Assembly (NCBI GenBank): GCA_045124255.1
Contig: JBGVLM010000041.1
Span: forward strand, 1 to 43,914
Length of the DNA: 43,914 bases
Direction: 5' to 3'
Origin: Eshraghiella sp045124255
GTDB taxonomy: Bacteria; Bacillota; Clostridia; Lachnospirales; Lachnospiraceae
A program made the translations under genes and the position numbers. Below the pieces are notes generated by a model. The model was not told the DNA's origin and made no database searches. It saw only the letters and a program-made list of their open reading frames with translations. Positions 35,703-42,282 of the stretch are shown piece after piece (positions within the stretch are counted from its first letter, which is position 1; every line of letters begins with the position of its first letter).

Positions 35703-36121
35703 TGCCGGATAGTGTGATGCGGATTTACACTGCTTATTTGGAGAGAGCTGTAGATATGGCAAATGACTGAAATAAATACAAGGAACGTATGGTATATCTT
35801 AAAAAGATTTCGATTTGTGGCATGTTCTTTGTAAAGGGAGATATATCGAAATTCATATGTTTCCATTTAGTTTTAAGGAGTATTGTGAATATCATAGTGA
35901 CCAAGCTGATAAGGACAAATTGTTTGAAGAATATATTATCAAGGCGGTTTGGCAGGTTCCTATGCATATTTTTGACCGTGAATGAAGTACCGACAAATCA
36001 TGTGACGATAGGAAAATATATTAAATATTTATGTAATGCATTTATATTCTATGAGATTAAGAGATACGACATAAGAGGTAAGAAATATTTGGAAAACGCG
36101 GATAAGTTCTATATGGATTAA
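35703..36121 (+). pseudogene. Relic of an AAA_14/DUF4143 ATPase, fragment A
   Basis: One frame reads LCKGRYIEIHMFPFSFKEYC and on to DKLFEEYIIKAVWQVPMH, then stops at the TGA at about 35983. A second frame then reads VTIGKYIKYLCNAFIFYEIK and RYDIRGKKYLENADKFYMD to 36121. Both match consecutive conserved parts of AAA_14/DUF4143 ATPases, but the middle (NRD.V.KY, NI.NLTS) is missing and occurs instead at 37925. The gene is broken by a stop, a frame change and a deletion. Confidence 0.7.
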
Positions 36122-36122
36122 T

Positions 36123-36151
36123 TTGAAATTCACAATACTTTGTGCTAAAAT
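36123..36151 (+). promoter_or_regulatory. Promoter of the AbiE pair
   Basis: TTGAAA (36123-36128), exactly 17 bases, TAAAAT (36146-36151). The spacer is taken up by one operator repeat (36131-36145). Confidence 0.75.
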
Positions 36152-36207
36152 AAAAATGTAGATTTCTAAAAACGCACAAAGTATTGTAAAAACACAATAC
36201 TTTGTGC
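36131..36207 (+). promoter_or_regulatory. Three operator-like repeats upstream of abiEi
   Basis: CACAATACTTTGTGC occurs at 36131-36145 and 36193-36207, with the inverted copy GCACAAAGTATTGT at 36174-36187. The first fills the -35/-10 spacer; the second and third form an inverted pair in the leader. AbiEi antitoxins are known to bind inverted repeats in their own promoter and repress it, so these are probably its sites. Confidence 0.75.
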
Positions 36208-36233
36208 AAAAATGAAAAAAGAGGCAATGTAAA

Positions 36234-36998
36234 ATGAAGTATTATGAGACTTTGTTGGAAAAGGGTTGTTTTTCTAGAACGGAACTAATAGAAATTGTGG
36301 GGACAGCGGGAGCTGCTAATAGTATAATCTATGAATACCAAACAAAAGGTTTAGTTGAAAAAGTAAAAAGAGACTTTTTTGTAGTAATTAGTTTGGAAAC
36401 GAAGCAACCGGTATTGTCTCGGTATCAAATAGCTTCTAATTTGTTTCCCGATGCATGTATCACGCATCATAGCGCATTTGAGGCATATGGATATGGAAAT
36501 CAAGTGTTTTATGAATGCTTTGTTGCTACAGATAAGAGATTTTCAGATTTTGAGTATGATGGCGTGGTATATCGTCGAGTAGAGCGTAAGCAAGGTATAG
36601 ATGTGATACAACAAGGTAATATGCGTATTACATCTATAGAACAGACTGTGGTAGATAGTATTCGGGATTTTGAAAAGATAGCAGGGATGGAAGAAGTAAT
36701 ACGTTGTATGATGCTGGTTCCAACACTAAATGAAAAGAAGGTATTGGATTGTCTCTATAGAAATAATAATGGATATTTATATCAAAAGTGTGGTTATGTC
36801 TTCGAAGAAATGAGGGAAGATTTTCATTTTTCGGATGAATTCTTTGTGGAGTGTGAGAGATGCATTTCCGGTGCAAATAAGTATCTGCAAAAAAAAATGA
36901 AGAATACTGTATTTCATGAAAGATGGAAATTATACGCGCCATCGTCACTAAAGGAACTGATAGATAAAGGGGTAGGAGATTATGATGCAATTGGATAG
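36234..36998 (+). CDS. AbiEi-like antitoxin / autorepressor
   Basis: 254 residues. A winged helix-turn-helix N-terminus (about 1-60, MKYYETLLEKGCFSRTELIE) is followed by the AbiEi-type C-terminal domain (SRYQIASNLFPDACITHHSA, a Y.RV.RK.GI strand region, SIEQTVVDSI). Type IV antitoxins of this family counter the toxin without binding it and repress the operon. It overlaps the toxin gene by 17 bases and is preceded by matching operator repeats. Confidence 0.88.
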   Translation: MKYYETLLEKGCFSRTELIEIVGTAGAANSIIYEYQTKGLVEKVKRDFFVVISLETKQPVLSRYQIASNLFPDACITHHSAFEAYGYGNQVFYECFVATDKRFSDFEYDGVVYRRVERKQGIDVIQQGNMRITSIEQTVVDSIRDFEKIAGMEEVIRCMMLVPTLNEKKVLDCLYRNNNGYLYQKCGYVFEEMREDFHFSDEFFVECERCISGANKYLQKKMKNTVFHERWKLYAPSSLKELIDKGVGDYDAIG

Positions 36999-37944
36999 AT
37001 TGACACTCGGCAGAATGGCAAAAGAATTAGGTTTTGTAAGAGATACATTGGAGAAGGTTTGCCGTTTGGCAGATGTGCTTAAGTTTATGGAATCGGATGA
37101 ACTCTTGGCAGAGGCGATTGCCCTGAAGGGTGGAACGGCGATCAATCTTACCATTTTTGATTTGCCAAGATTATCTGTAGATATTGATTTAGATTATTGC
37201 AGTAGTATCAATAGAGAGAAAATGCTTGCAGACAGGGATATTATTACAGATAAAATCAGCAAGTATATGAACGCAAACGGATATACATTGAGTACTAAAT
37301 CAAAGAACTACCATGCTTTGGATTCTTTTGTGTACGAATATGTAAATTGTGGTGGTGTGAAAGATAATATAAAAATCGAAATAAATTATATGCTTCGGTG
37401 CCATGTGCTGCCTGTGGCAAGAAGAGAGGTAAAGTTGCCTTGGAATGAAGAGAAGCTTACTGTACTTTCCGTGGCACCTTTGGAAATATTTGCGCCCAAA
37501 ACAGTAGCTTTACTTACGAGGACTGCACCACGAGATTTATATGATATGTACAATATGGTTAAATACGGATTGTTTGATGAAAGCGAGGAAGCGATGTTTC
37601 GTAAATGCGCAGTGTTCTATAGTGCTATCGGAGCAGAATGTCCACCGAAGAAATTCGAACTTGATAATGTGGGGAATGTTTCTAAGCAACAGATTAAACG
37701 AGATTTAGAACCGGTGCTACGAAAAAGTGAAAGATTTGACTTGGAGATGGCACAGAAAAAGGTTTGCGAATATCTTGCATCTGTTTTGAGAACGACAGAA
37801 GAGGAGGAGTTGTTTTGGAAAGCATTTGAAGAAGGAAGATGTTGTCCGGAACTGATATTTGGAGCAACTACTGAATGTGCAAATGTGGAGAAGCATCCAA
37901 TGGCATTATGGAAATGCAGGGTCAAAGGTGAAAGAAGTATATGA
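36982..37944 (+). CDS. AbiEii-like nucleotidyltransferase toxin
   Basis: 320 residues. Nucleotidyltransferase motif I is LKGGTAINL (Gly50-Gly51) with RLSVDIDLDY, giving the metal ligands Asp67 and Asp69. IKIEINYM and the K..ALL.R..PRDLYDMY segment complete the DNA-polymerase-beta-like core. AbiEii toxins transfer nucleotides (to tRNA acceptor ends in studied homologues), stop growth and give phage abortive infection. All core residues are intact. GGGGTAGGAG precedes the ATG inside the antitoxin gene. Confidence 0.9.
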   Translation: MMQLDRLTLGRMAKELGFVRDTLEKVCRLADVLKFMESDELLAEAIALKGGTAINLTIFDLPRLSVDIDLDYCSSINREKMLADRDIITDKISKYMNANGYTLSTKSKNYHALDSFVYEYVNCGGVKDNIKIEINYMLRCHVLPVARREVKLPWNEEKLTVLSVAPLEIFAPKTVALLTRTAPRDLYDMYNMVKYGLFDESEEAMFRKCAVFYSAIGAECPPKKFELDNVGNVSKQQIKRDLEPVLRKSERFDLEMAQKKVCEYLASVLRTTEEEELFWKAFEEGRCCPELIFGATTECANVEKHPMALWKCRVKGERSI

Positions 37945-38230
37945 AACCATTATAAATAGAGATTTGGTACAGAAATATAATTTGCCTGATACACATGTGC
38001 TTCGTCAGTTGAGTGAGTTACTGATGGATAATATAAGCAATTTAACTTCTCCGAATAAAGTAAGCGATAATATATCTAATCTGGAAACTTTTGAGAGAGA
38101 ATATTCTCCGCTGCTGCAAATAAAGGAGGCTTATCCAAAGAGGATTATCGCGAGAACCAAACATCCTAAATACACATATGAAGGAATAGATGTGTTTGAT
38201 ATTGCGGAGTGGTTATTGAATACAGATTAG
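37925..38230 (+). pseudogene. Relic of an AAA_14/DUF4143 ATPase, fragment B
   Basis: The frame reads YETIINRDLVQKYNLPDTHV, then LLMDNISNLTSPNKVSDNIS, then jumps to ETFEREYSPLLQIKEAYPKR and EGIDVFDIAEWLLNTD: the DUF4143 middle followed directly by the C-terminus. The segment missing between them is the one present in fragment A at 35985-36121. The first codons overlap the 3' end of abiEii. Any ATG start would lie inside abiEii, so this is a remnant. Confidence 0.7.
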
Positions 38231-38270
38231 AAGATTAAAATGTTTCAGAAACTGTAAAAAGACAATGAAA

Positions 38271-38425
38271 GAGCAAACTGAACTTTTAGTCAAAGCGTTG
38301 ACAATAACAAAAAGTTATGCTGGAATCGCCTTTAATAATATGAGAAAAGCAATGGCGGAAAAGAGTAGTTTAGTTGGAAACATCCAGAGAGAATAGTGCT
38401 TGGTGGAAGGTAGACGAAAACTATT
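38271..38425 (+). repeat. Truncated duplicate of the T-box promoter and stem I
   Basis: Nearly identical to 34673-34850, including TTGACA-17-TGGAAT (38298-38326), AGTAGTTT and CAGAGAGAA. It lacks 15 bases between two GTGGAAG repeats and everything after GACGAAAAC, so there is no T-box sequence or terminator. It is a non-functional relic of the locus at 34,700. Confidence 0.88.
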
Positions 38426-38426
38426 G

Positions 38427-38548
38427 GTAAAGCTGGATTATAAGAAGAGTTTTAGGTTTAATAAATTGGGATTGCTGTATTACGATGATGACAATATTAA
38501 GCCGGGAACATATTTCTGTTATAAGGTCTGCGATATATACTAAACATG
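38427..38548 (+). pseudogene. 3' fragment of the 2H phosphoesterase gene
   Basis: About 122 bases identical to 35492-35613 (final 39 codons and stop of the 2H phosphoesterase), joined directly to the truncated T-box copy. Both junction partners contain GACGAAA (34843 region and 35484 region), which suggests a microhomology deletion. Confidence 0.9.
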
Positions 38549-38609
38549 AATTTACTGTCTGATTTTCTGTCGGAAGGATTTTGAAAATAGAATAAAAATG
38601 TGAAAAATA

Positions 38610-38668
38610 TTGCGTATAGAGAAAAAATATAGTATAATTTTACCAGTTGTAAAAAAGGAGTTGTAAAG
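38610..38668 (+). promoter_or_regulatory. Promoter and RBS cut off from its gene by the IS element
   Basis: TTGCGT (38610-38615), 17 bases, TATAAT (38633-38638), then AAAAAAGGAG (38651-38660) seven bases before a GTG that is the first bases of the IS end. No gene follows: the frame stops after nine codons in the IS. The signals probably once served the DGR operon now starting at 40568. Confidence 0.55.
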
Positions 38669-38737
38669 TGTACCCTTTGTCAAGGACATTTTTGTAAAAC
38701 AGAACAGTAAAATATCCTTGACGTGTGATGGATAACC

Positions 38738-38995
38738 TTAAACTTCGTTAAATGTCTGTACGATGGAAAGACCTTCCATGATTTCAAGGTATGATATACC
38801 GGAAACGTAGGTGGTGGAAGGATCAAATAATTCATCAGAGGCATTGACTGTTGGATTATAGCTGTGAAGCTCTTTTTCGTACCAGTCAAAGATGTCATCA
38901 TATAACTGAGCAGCATCTGCGAGGATGGCATTCAGAGTTTGGATTTTATCCATAATTTCAGCAGGTACAGAAGGTTCGGTGTTTTTTTTATTCAT
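38738..38995 (-). CDS. Third ORF carried by the IS3 element, unknown
   Basis: 85 residues from ATG 38995, overlapping the orfB stop by 8 bases (ATGAATAA), so translation is coupled. Acidic and helical, with no membrane segment (EIMDKIQTLNAILADAAQLY, YDDIFDWYEKELHSYN). Standard IS3 elements have only orfA and orfB, so this is a passenger or accessory protein of the element. No family recognised. Confidence 0.65.
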   Translation of the reverse strand: MNKKNTEPSVPAEIMDKIQTLNAILADAAQLYDDIFDWYEKELHSYNPTVNASDELFDPSTTYVSGISYLEIMEGLSIVQTFNEV

Positions 38996-39974
38996 TGTCG
39001 TTAGTCCTTTCCTGTGCGAGTGCTTTTGGTGTACTCTGATCATGTGTTACCAAAGGATAGACACCTGATATACAGTAATTATAGTACTCGTTTGGAGTAA
39101 GTTTTGCAAGCTGCCACTGACCACGGTCATTGTTGTAATAGTCCATGTAGTCATCAATGATAGCTTTGGCTTCCTCGAAGGATTCACAGGTGGCGATTTT
39201 TGAACCGATTTCATCCTTCATATGACCGAAGAAGCTTTCTTGCGGGGCATTGTCCCAGCAGTTTCCACGACGGGACATAGACTGGCGTAGCTCGGCATCC
39301 TGAACGATTTGCCGGAACTTTTTGCTGGTATAATGGCAACCCTGGTCGCTGTGGATAAGCGTTTCAGAATCAAGGGTTGCTCCATGGTTAGTAATTAGAA
39401 TGTTTACTGTTTCAAGGACAAAATCAACTTCAAGAGATTCTCTGAAAACATAAGCGAGAATCTGCATGGTGTAGGCATCCTTGATAACTGACAGATAGAA
39501 AAATATACCGCAACAAGGTATGTAAGTAATATCCGTAAGAAGGACTTTTCTTGGACCGTGTTCCTTAAACTCACGGTTGAGAAGATTGTCTGCGACAGCA
39601 TCGGTTTTTAATGCTTTTGCCATTCGGCGATAAGGGTTAGCCTTACGGATGGGGCATACAAGTCCATATTTGTGCATTAGGCGCTGTATCTTCTTGGGAT
39701 TCATGAGAACAGGCGGATTCATGTGCAAAAGCCGCATATGAATGCCACGGATACCTTTATCGTAGCCTCTGAAGGAGTAGGCTTCGAGTATTAACTCAAA
39801 ATCATGTTTATCTCTGGTTTCTTTTTCAAGACGTTTGTCTTTAGAAGCAAGCCAGTTATAATAACCGGATCTGGACACTCCGGCGATTTGGCAGAGTTCT
39901 TTGACATTCTGCAGGTTGCCTTCTTGAGAGACGATGGAGTGGATGATTTCGTACTTTGCACTTGGTTTATCCAT
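38988..39974 (-). CDS. IS3-family transposase OrfB (DDE integrase)
   Basis: 328 residues. An HTH_21-like N-terminus (YNWLASKDKRLEKETRDKHD; GYDKGIRGIHMRL) is followed by the rve catalytic core: first Asp in LLTDITYIP, second Asp in IHSDQGCHYTS, Glu in NAPQESFFGHMKDE, then the YNNDRGQWQLAKLTPNEY end. The DDE triad is intact. It follows orfA by 2 bases in the same orientation, so expression is by coupling rather than the -1 frameshift used by many IS3 elements. Confidence 0.93.
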   Translation of the reverse strand: MDKPSAKYEIIHSIVSQEGNLQNVKELCQIAGVSRSGYYNWLASKDKRLEKETRDKHDFELILEAYSFRGYDKGIRGIHMRLLHMNPPVLMNPKKIQRLMHKYGLVCPIRKANPYRRMAKALKTDAVADNLLNREFKEHGPRKVLLTDITYIPCCGIFFYLSVIKDAYTMQILAYVFRESLEVDFVLETVNILITNHGATLDSETLIHSDQGCHYTSKKFRQIVQDAELRQSMSRRGNCWDNAPQESFFGHMKDEIGSKIATCESFEEAKAIIDDYMDYYNNDRGQWQLAKLTPNEYYNYCISGVYPLVTHDQSTPKALAQERTNDNE

Positions 39975-39976
39975 GA

Positions 39977-40414
39977 TTAAGTCCTCGGCTTTTTGTCGTT
40001 GTCCAGCTCTGTAATTTTTTTTAGAAACTCAACCTGTTGGCGCAGGTATTTCAGTTCCCGTTGCATGGAAGCGACGGACTGTTGGGCGGGCATGGTGTTG
40101 TAATCCGTGTTTTCAGGAGCAGAAACCTTGGTGTTGCCGGCGGTTTCGGTAAGTCCCTGTCCGGTTTCAAGACGTTTCTTAAGACGGCGGTAAAAACCGT
40201 AAACCCGGTTGTCGCCAAGTATGTTGATGTCATATCCAAGGTCAGCAAATATTTCGTGACTACTTTCTCCCATTTCATAGCGGGAAAGAAAGAGATTCTG
40301 AAATTCAAGGGTAAACCAGATGTGATAGAAATCAACCCTACTGGTAAATGGATTGGCAGCAAGAATGTCAATCTGTTCTGGAGTGAATTTTTTGTGGTGA
40401 TAGCGTTTTTCCAT
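39977..40414 (-). CDS. IS3-family OrfA (HTH, leucine zipper)
   Basis: 145 residues. The N-terminus (MEKRYHHKKFTPEQIDILAA) is followed by a helix-turn-helix-like region and a C-terminal heptad zone (MQRELKYLRQQVEFLKKITE) typical of the OrfA leucine zipper used for multimerisation with OrfB. A GGAGG site precedes the ATG (minus strand). It binds the terminal repeats in related elements. Confidence 0.85.
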   Translation of the reverse strand: MEKRYHHKKFTPEQIDILAANPFTSRVDFYHIWFTLEFQNLFLSRYEMGESSHEIFADLGYDINILGDNRVYGFYRRLKKRLETGQGLTETAGNTKVSAPENTDYNTMPAQQSVASMQRELKYLRQQVEFLKKITELDNDKKPRT

Positions 40415-40469
40415 GAGAAAACCTCCTTGTAATTAGTTTATCAAATCATTTGTTTTATGGAAAGAAGTT

Positions 40470-40573
40470 GTGTCCATAAAATAGGGTTTTGAATAAAAAA
40501 ACGTGTCCGAAAAACGGGGATGCTATAAAAATCAGGTGTCCGAAATCGGGAATTTTGGAAAGGAAAAGTGTCC
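40470..40573 (+). repeat. Four direct GTGTCC repeats at about 33-bp spacing
   Basis: GTGTCC begins at 40470, 40503, 40536 and 40568 (spacing 33, 33, 32); the first three continue as a variant of GTGTCCgAAAaNGGG. They resemble the IS terminal sequence and fill the gap between orfA and the DGR. They may be extra transposase binding sites. The last copy includes the GTG start of the Avd-like ORF. Confidence 0.65.
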
Positions 40574-40810
40574 ATTTTTATGGATACAGTTTATAATACA
40601 CAGTCACAGGAGATGGCAGACAGAGTTAATCTTCAGAGAAGTGCCATGTCAAGACTAAAACTGTTAGGCTATATATCAGAACTGGCAATGAAACAGCAAT
40701 GCATCCTGCCAAAGCAGTATGAACAGATAACAAAACAGGCATATGATGTGCAGAATCTGTTAGGAGCATGGATGAACAGTGATAAGAAAAGGTATGAGTC
40801 ACGAAGATGA
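40568..40810 (+). CDS. avd: Avd-like DGR accessory protein, short
   Basis: 80 residues (GTG 40568 with GGAAAGG four bases upstream; ATG 40580 is the alternative, 76 residues). All-helical; the second half ELAMKQQCILPKQYEQITKQ followed by AYDVQNLLGAWMNSDKKR matches the C-terminal helices of Avd four-helix proteins, whose pentamer binds the RT and TR RNA. Avd is usually about 110-130 residues, so the N-terminus may be short or lost to the IS insertion just upstream. It sits in the usual place before TR and RT. Confidence 0.6.
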   Translation: MSIFMDTVYNTQSQEMADRVNLQRSAMSRLKLLGYISELAMKQQCILPKQYEQITKQAYDVQNLLGAWMNSDKKRYESRR

Positions 40811-40843
40811 ATAAAGCCGAAAGGCGTATTTGTACAGTAGTGA

Positions 40844-40871
40844 TTTACATATAGGGATAAGGTTGTAATAT
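40844..40871 (+). promoter_or_regulatory. Possible promoter in front of TR
   Basis: TTTACA (40844-40849), 16 bases, TAATAT (40866-40871). If used, the TR transcript would begin near the first bases of TR. Weak evidence; readthrough from avd is the alternative. Confidence 0.3.
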
Positions 40872-40875
40872 TCGT

Positions 40876-40992
40876 CCTATTGGTGGCTGCGCTCGGCTAA
40901 TACTAACAATACTAACAACGCCGGCATCGTCAATTCGGACGGCAACATCAACAACAATGTAGACAACAATAATGTTGGGGTGAGTCCCGCTT
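40876..40992 (+). repeat. DGR template repeat (TR)
   Basis: 117 bases between avd and the reverse transcriptase, rich in AAC/AAT codons. It aligns to the VR at 42942-43061 from CCTATTGGTGGCTGCG to GGGGTGAGTCCCGCTT. Of 20 substitutions, 16 fall on TR adenines; the exceptions are C to G at 40892, T to G at 40904, C to T at 40912 and T to A at 40927. One 3-base difference lies in an AAC run. The GC-rich 3' end identical in both is the expected initiation-of-homing region. Confidence 0.95.
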
Positions 40993-40993
40993 C

Positions 40994-41184
40994 GTCCGAA
41001 CACCCGATAATGTCTCTAAGGAGAGCCATTCAGAGAAGTGAATATATTGATGTATATTCATTCTGTATTCGGACAAAGGAATCTTATTCCTTTTTATCTT
41101 GAAAGAGATAGAAAAACACATACTGTCAGGAGAAAGGACGCCTATGGTTTTCTGACTCATTGGTGCGATCTGCACCCTGACAGT
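40994..41184 (+). ncRNA. Structured spacer RNA between TR and RT
   Basis: GTCCGAA (40994-41000) directly after TR pairs with TTCGGAC (41068-41074) and encloses TGAATATA / TATATTCA (41039-41060) and a small TCTC/GAGA hairpin. A second module pairs ACTGTCAGG (41122-41130) with CCTGACAGT (41176-41184) and encloses GGTGC-GATCT-GCACC (41162-41176). In BPP-1 the RNA just after TR is needed to prime and bind the RT-Avd complex, so this is the likely equivalent. Confidence 0.55.
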
Positions 41185-41208
41185 CACATTAAGAAATGAG
41201 GGCAGGGA

Positions 41209-42282
41209 ATGACAGATGAAGCATTTAAGGAAATGACCAGCTTTCAGAATATGTATCAGGCATACAAAAAGGCTGCCGCCTGTAAGAGAAGCAAAAGGGA
41301 GGTTGTGGAATTTGAATTAAATCTCAGTCATAATCTGTGGGAATTGGTACATCAGATGGAGGACAAAACCTACCGTATTGGAGGATATCATAAATTTATG
41401 ATATATGACCCAAAGGAGAGGGAGATTCAAGCATTATCCTTTAAAGACAGGGTAGTGCAACATTGTCTGTGTGACAATATCCTTATGCCATACTTTGAGA
41501 ACAGGTTAATATATGACAATGTTGCCTGTAGGATTGGCAAAGGAACACATTTCGGAATGGACAGGCTTACATATTTTCTGCGAGAGCATTATAAGGAATA
41601 TGGAACTAAAGGATATATTTTAAAGTATGATGTCAGTCGTTTCTTTGACAGTATAGACCACGATGTCTTAAAGGAACAAATCAAAGACATACCTGACCGT
41701 AATGTGCTAGGGCTGCTGTATCATATTATCAACAGCTATTCAAAGGATAAGAATCCTGTCACAGGAGAAGAAAAAGGTCTTCCGATGGGAAATCAGACAA
41801 GCCAATGGTTTGCCCTGTATTATCTTGACCCGTTAGACAGACTGATAAAAGAGAAAAAACATATCAAACATTATGTAAGGTATATGGATGATGGAATCAT
41901 GCTCCATGAGAGTAAGGAGTATCTGAATGAAGTCAGAAAAGAAATGGACATAATGGCAGATAAGCTGAAGATTAAGTTTAATTCAAAGACACAGATTTTC
42001 CCTATATCTGAAGGAGTGGATTTTTTAGGGTTCAGATTTTATCTGACGGATACGGGAAAAGTAATAAAAAGACTTCGCACATCTAATAAGAAGCGGTGGA
42101 AACGCAGGCTTAAAAGATTTAAAGAAGAGTATCGCGAAGGAACAAAAACATTGGAAGATGTAAGGCGAAGCATTGTAAGCTACAATGGACATTTAAGTCA
42201 TGGCCATACATATAAACTAAGAAAAAAAGTTATGTCAAAATTTGTATTAACAAAATCGCCGAAGAACGGAGGTAACATTTAA
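41209..42282 (+). CDS. DGR reverse transcriptase
   Basis: 357 residues, RT fingers and palm. Motif A is KYDVSRFFDSID (Asp141), motif B LPMGNQTSQW with the DGR hallmark GxxxSQ (194-199), motif C YVRYMDD (225-228), then EGVDFLGFRF. A basic C-terminal thumb follows (LRTSNKKRWKRRLKRFKEEY). DGR RTs copy TR RNA with errors at adenines. Start behind GGCAGGGA. The stop overlaps the variable-protein ATG (TAATG), so the two are coupled. Confidence 0.97.
   Translation: MTDEAFKEMTSFQNMYQAYKKAAACKRSKREVVEFELNLSHNLWELVHQMEDKTYRIGGYHKFMIYDPKEREIQALSFKDRVVQHCLCDNILMPYFENRLIYDNVACRIGKGTHFGMDRLTYFLREHYKEYGTKGYILKYDVSRFFDSIDHDVLKEQIKDIPDRNVLGLLYHIINSYSKDKNPVTGEEKGLPMGNQTSQWFALYYLDPLDRLIKEKKHIKHYVRYMDDGIMLHESKEYLNEVRKEMDIMADKLKIKFNSKTQIFPISEGVDFLGFRFYLTDTGKVIKRLRTSNKKRWKRRLKRFKEEYREGTKTLEDVRRSIVSYNGHLSHGHTYKLRKKVMSKFVLTKSPKNGGNI

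Larger units (their letters stand above)
38669..40490 (-). mobile_element. IS3-family insertion sequence with an extra ORF
   Basis: Minus-strand genes orfA (40414-39977), orfB (39974-38988) and a coupled third ORF (38995-38738). The left end TGTACCCTTTGTCAAGGACA (38669-38688) is an imperfect inverse of TGTCCATAAAATAGGG (40471-40486). The right boundary is uncertain because GTGTCC repeats continue to about 40573. Reading frames are intact, so it may be active. I could not find a clear target-site duplication. Confidence 0.8.

Noticed and set aside
35789..36121. 110-codon open frame as an intact gene
   Set aside because: Its N-terminal part is the wrong frame of a recognisable AAA_14/DUF4143 ATPase; only the last 45 codons are in the right frame, so it is a pseudogene.
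40037..40432. 131-codon plus-strand frame opposite IS orfA
   Set aside because: Mirror frame of orfA, which has the leucine zipper and a ribosome binding site; no independent support.
40470..40573. Regular repeats that could suggest a CRISPR array
   Set aside because: Only four units, with a conserved core of about 6-15 bp, no constant repeat/spacer division and no cas genes; they resemble the IS end.
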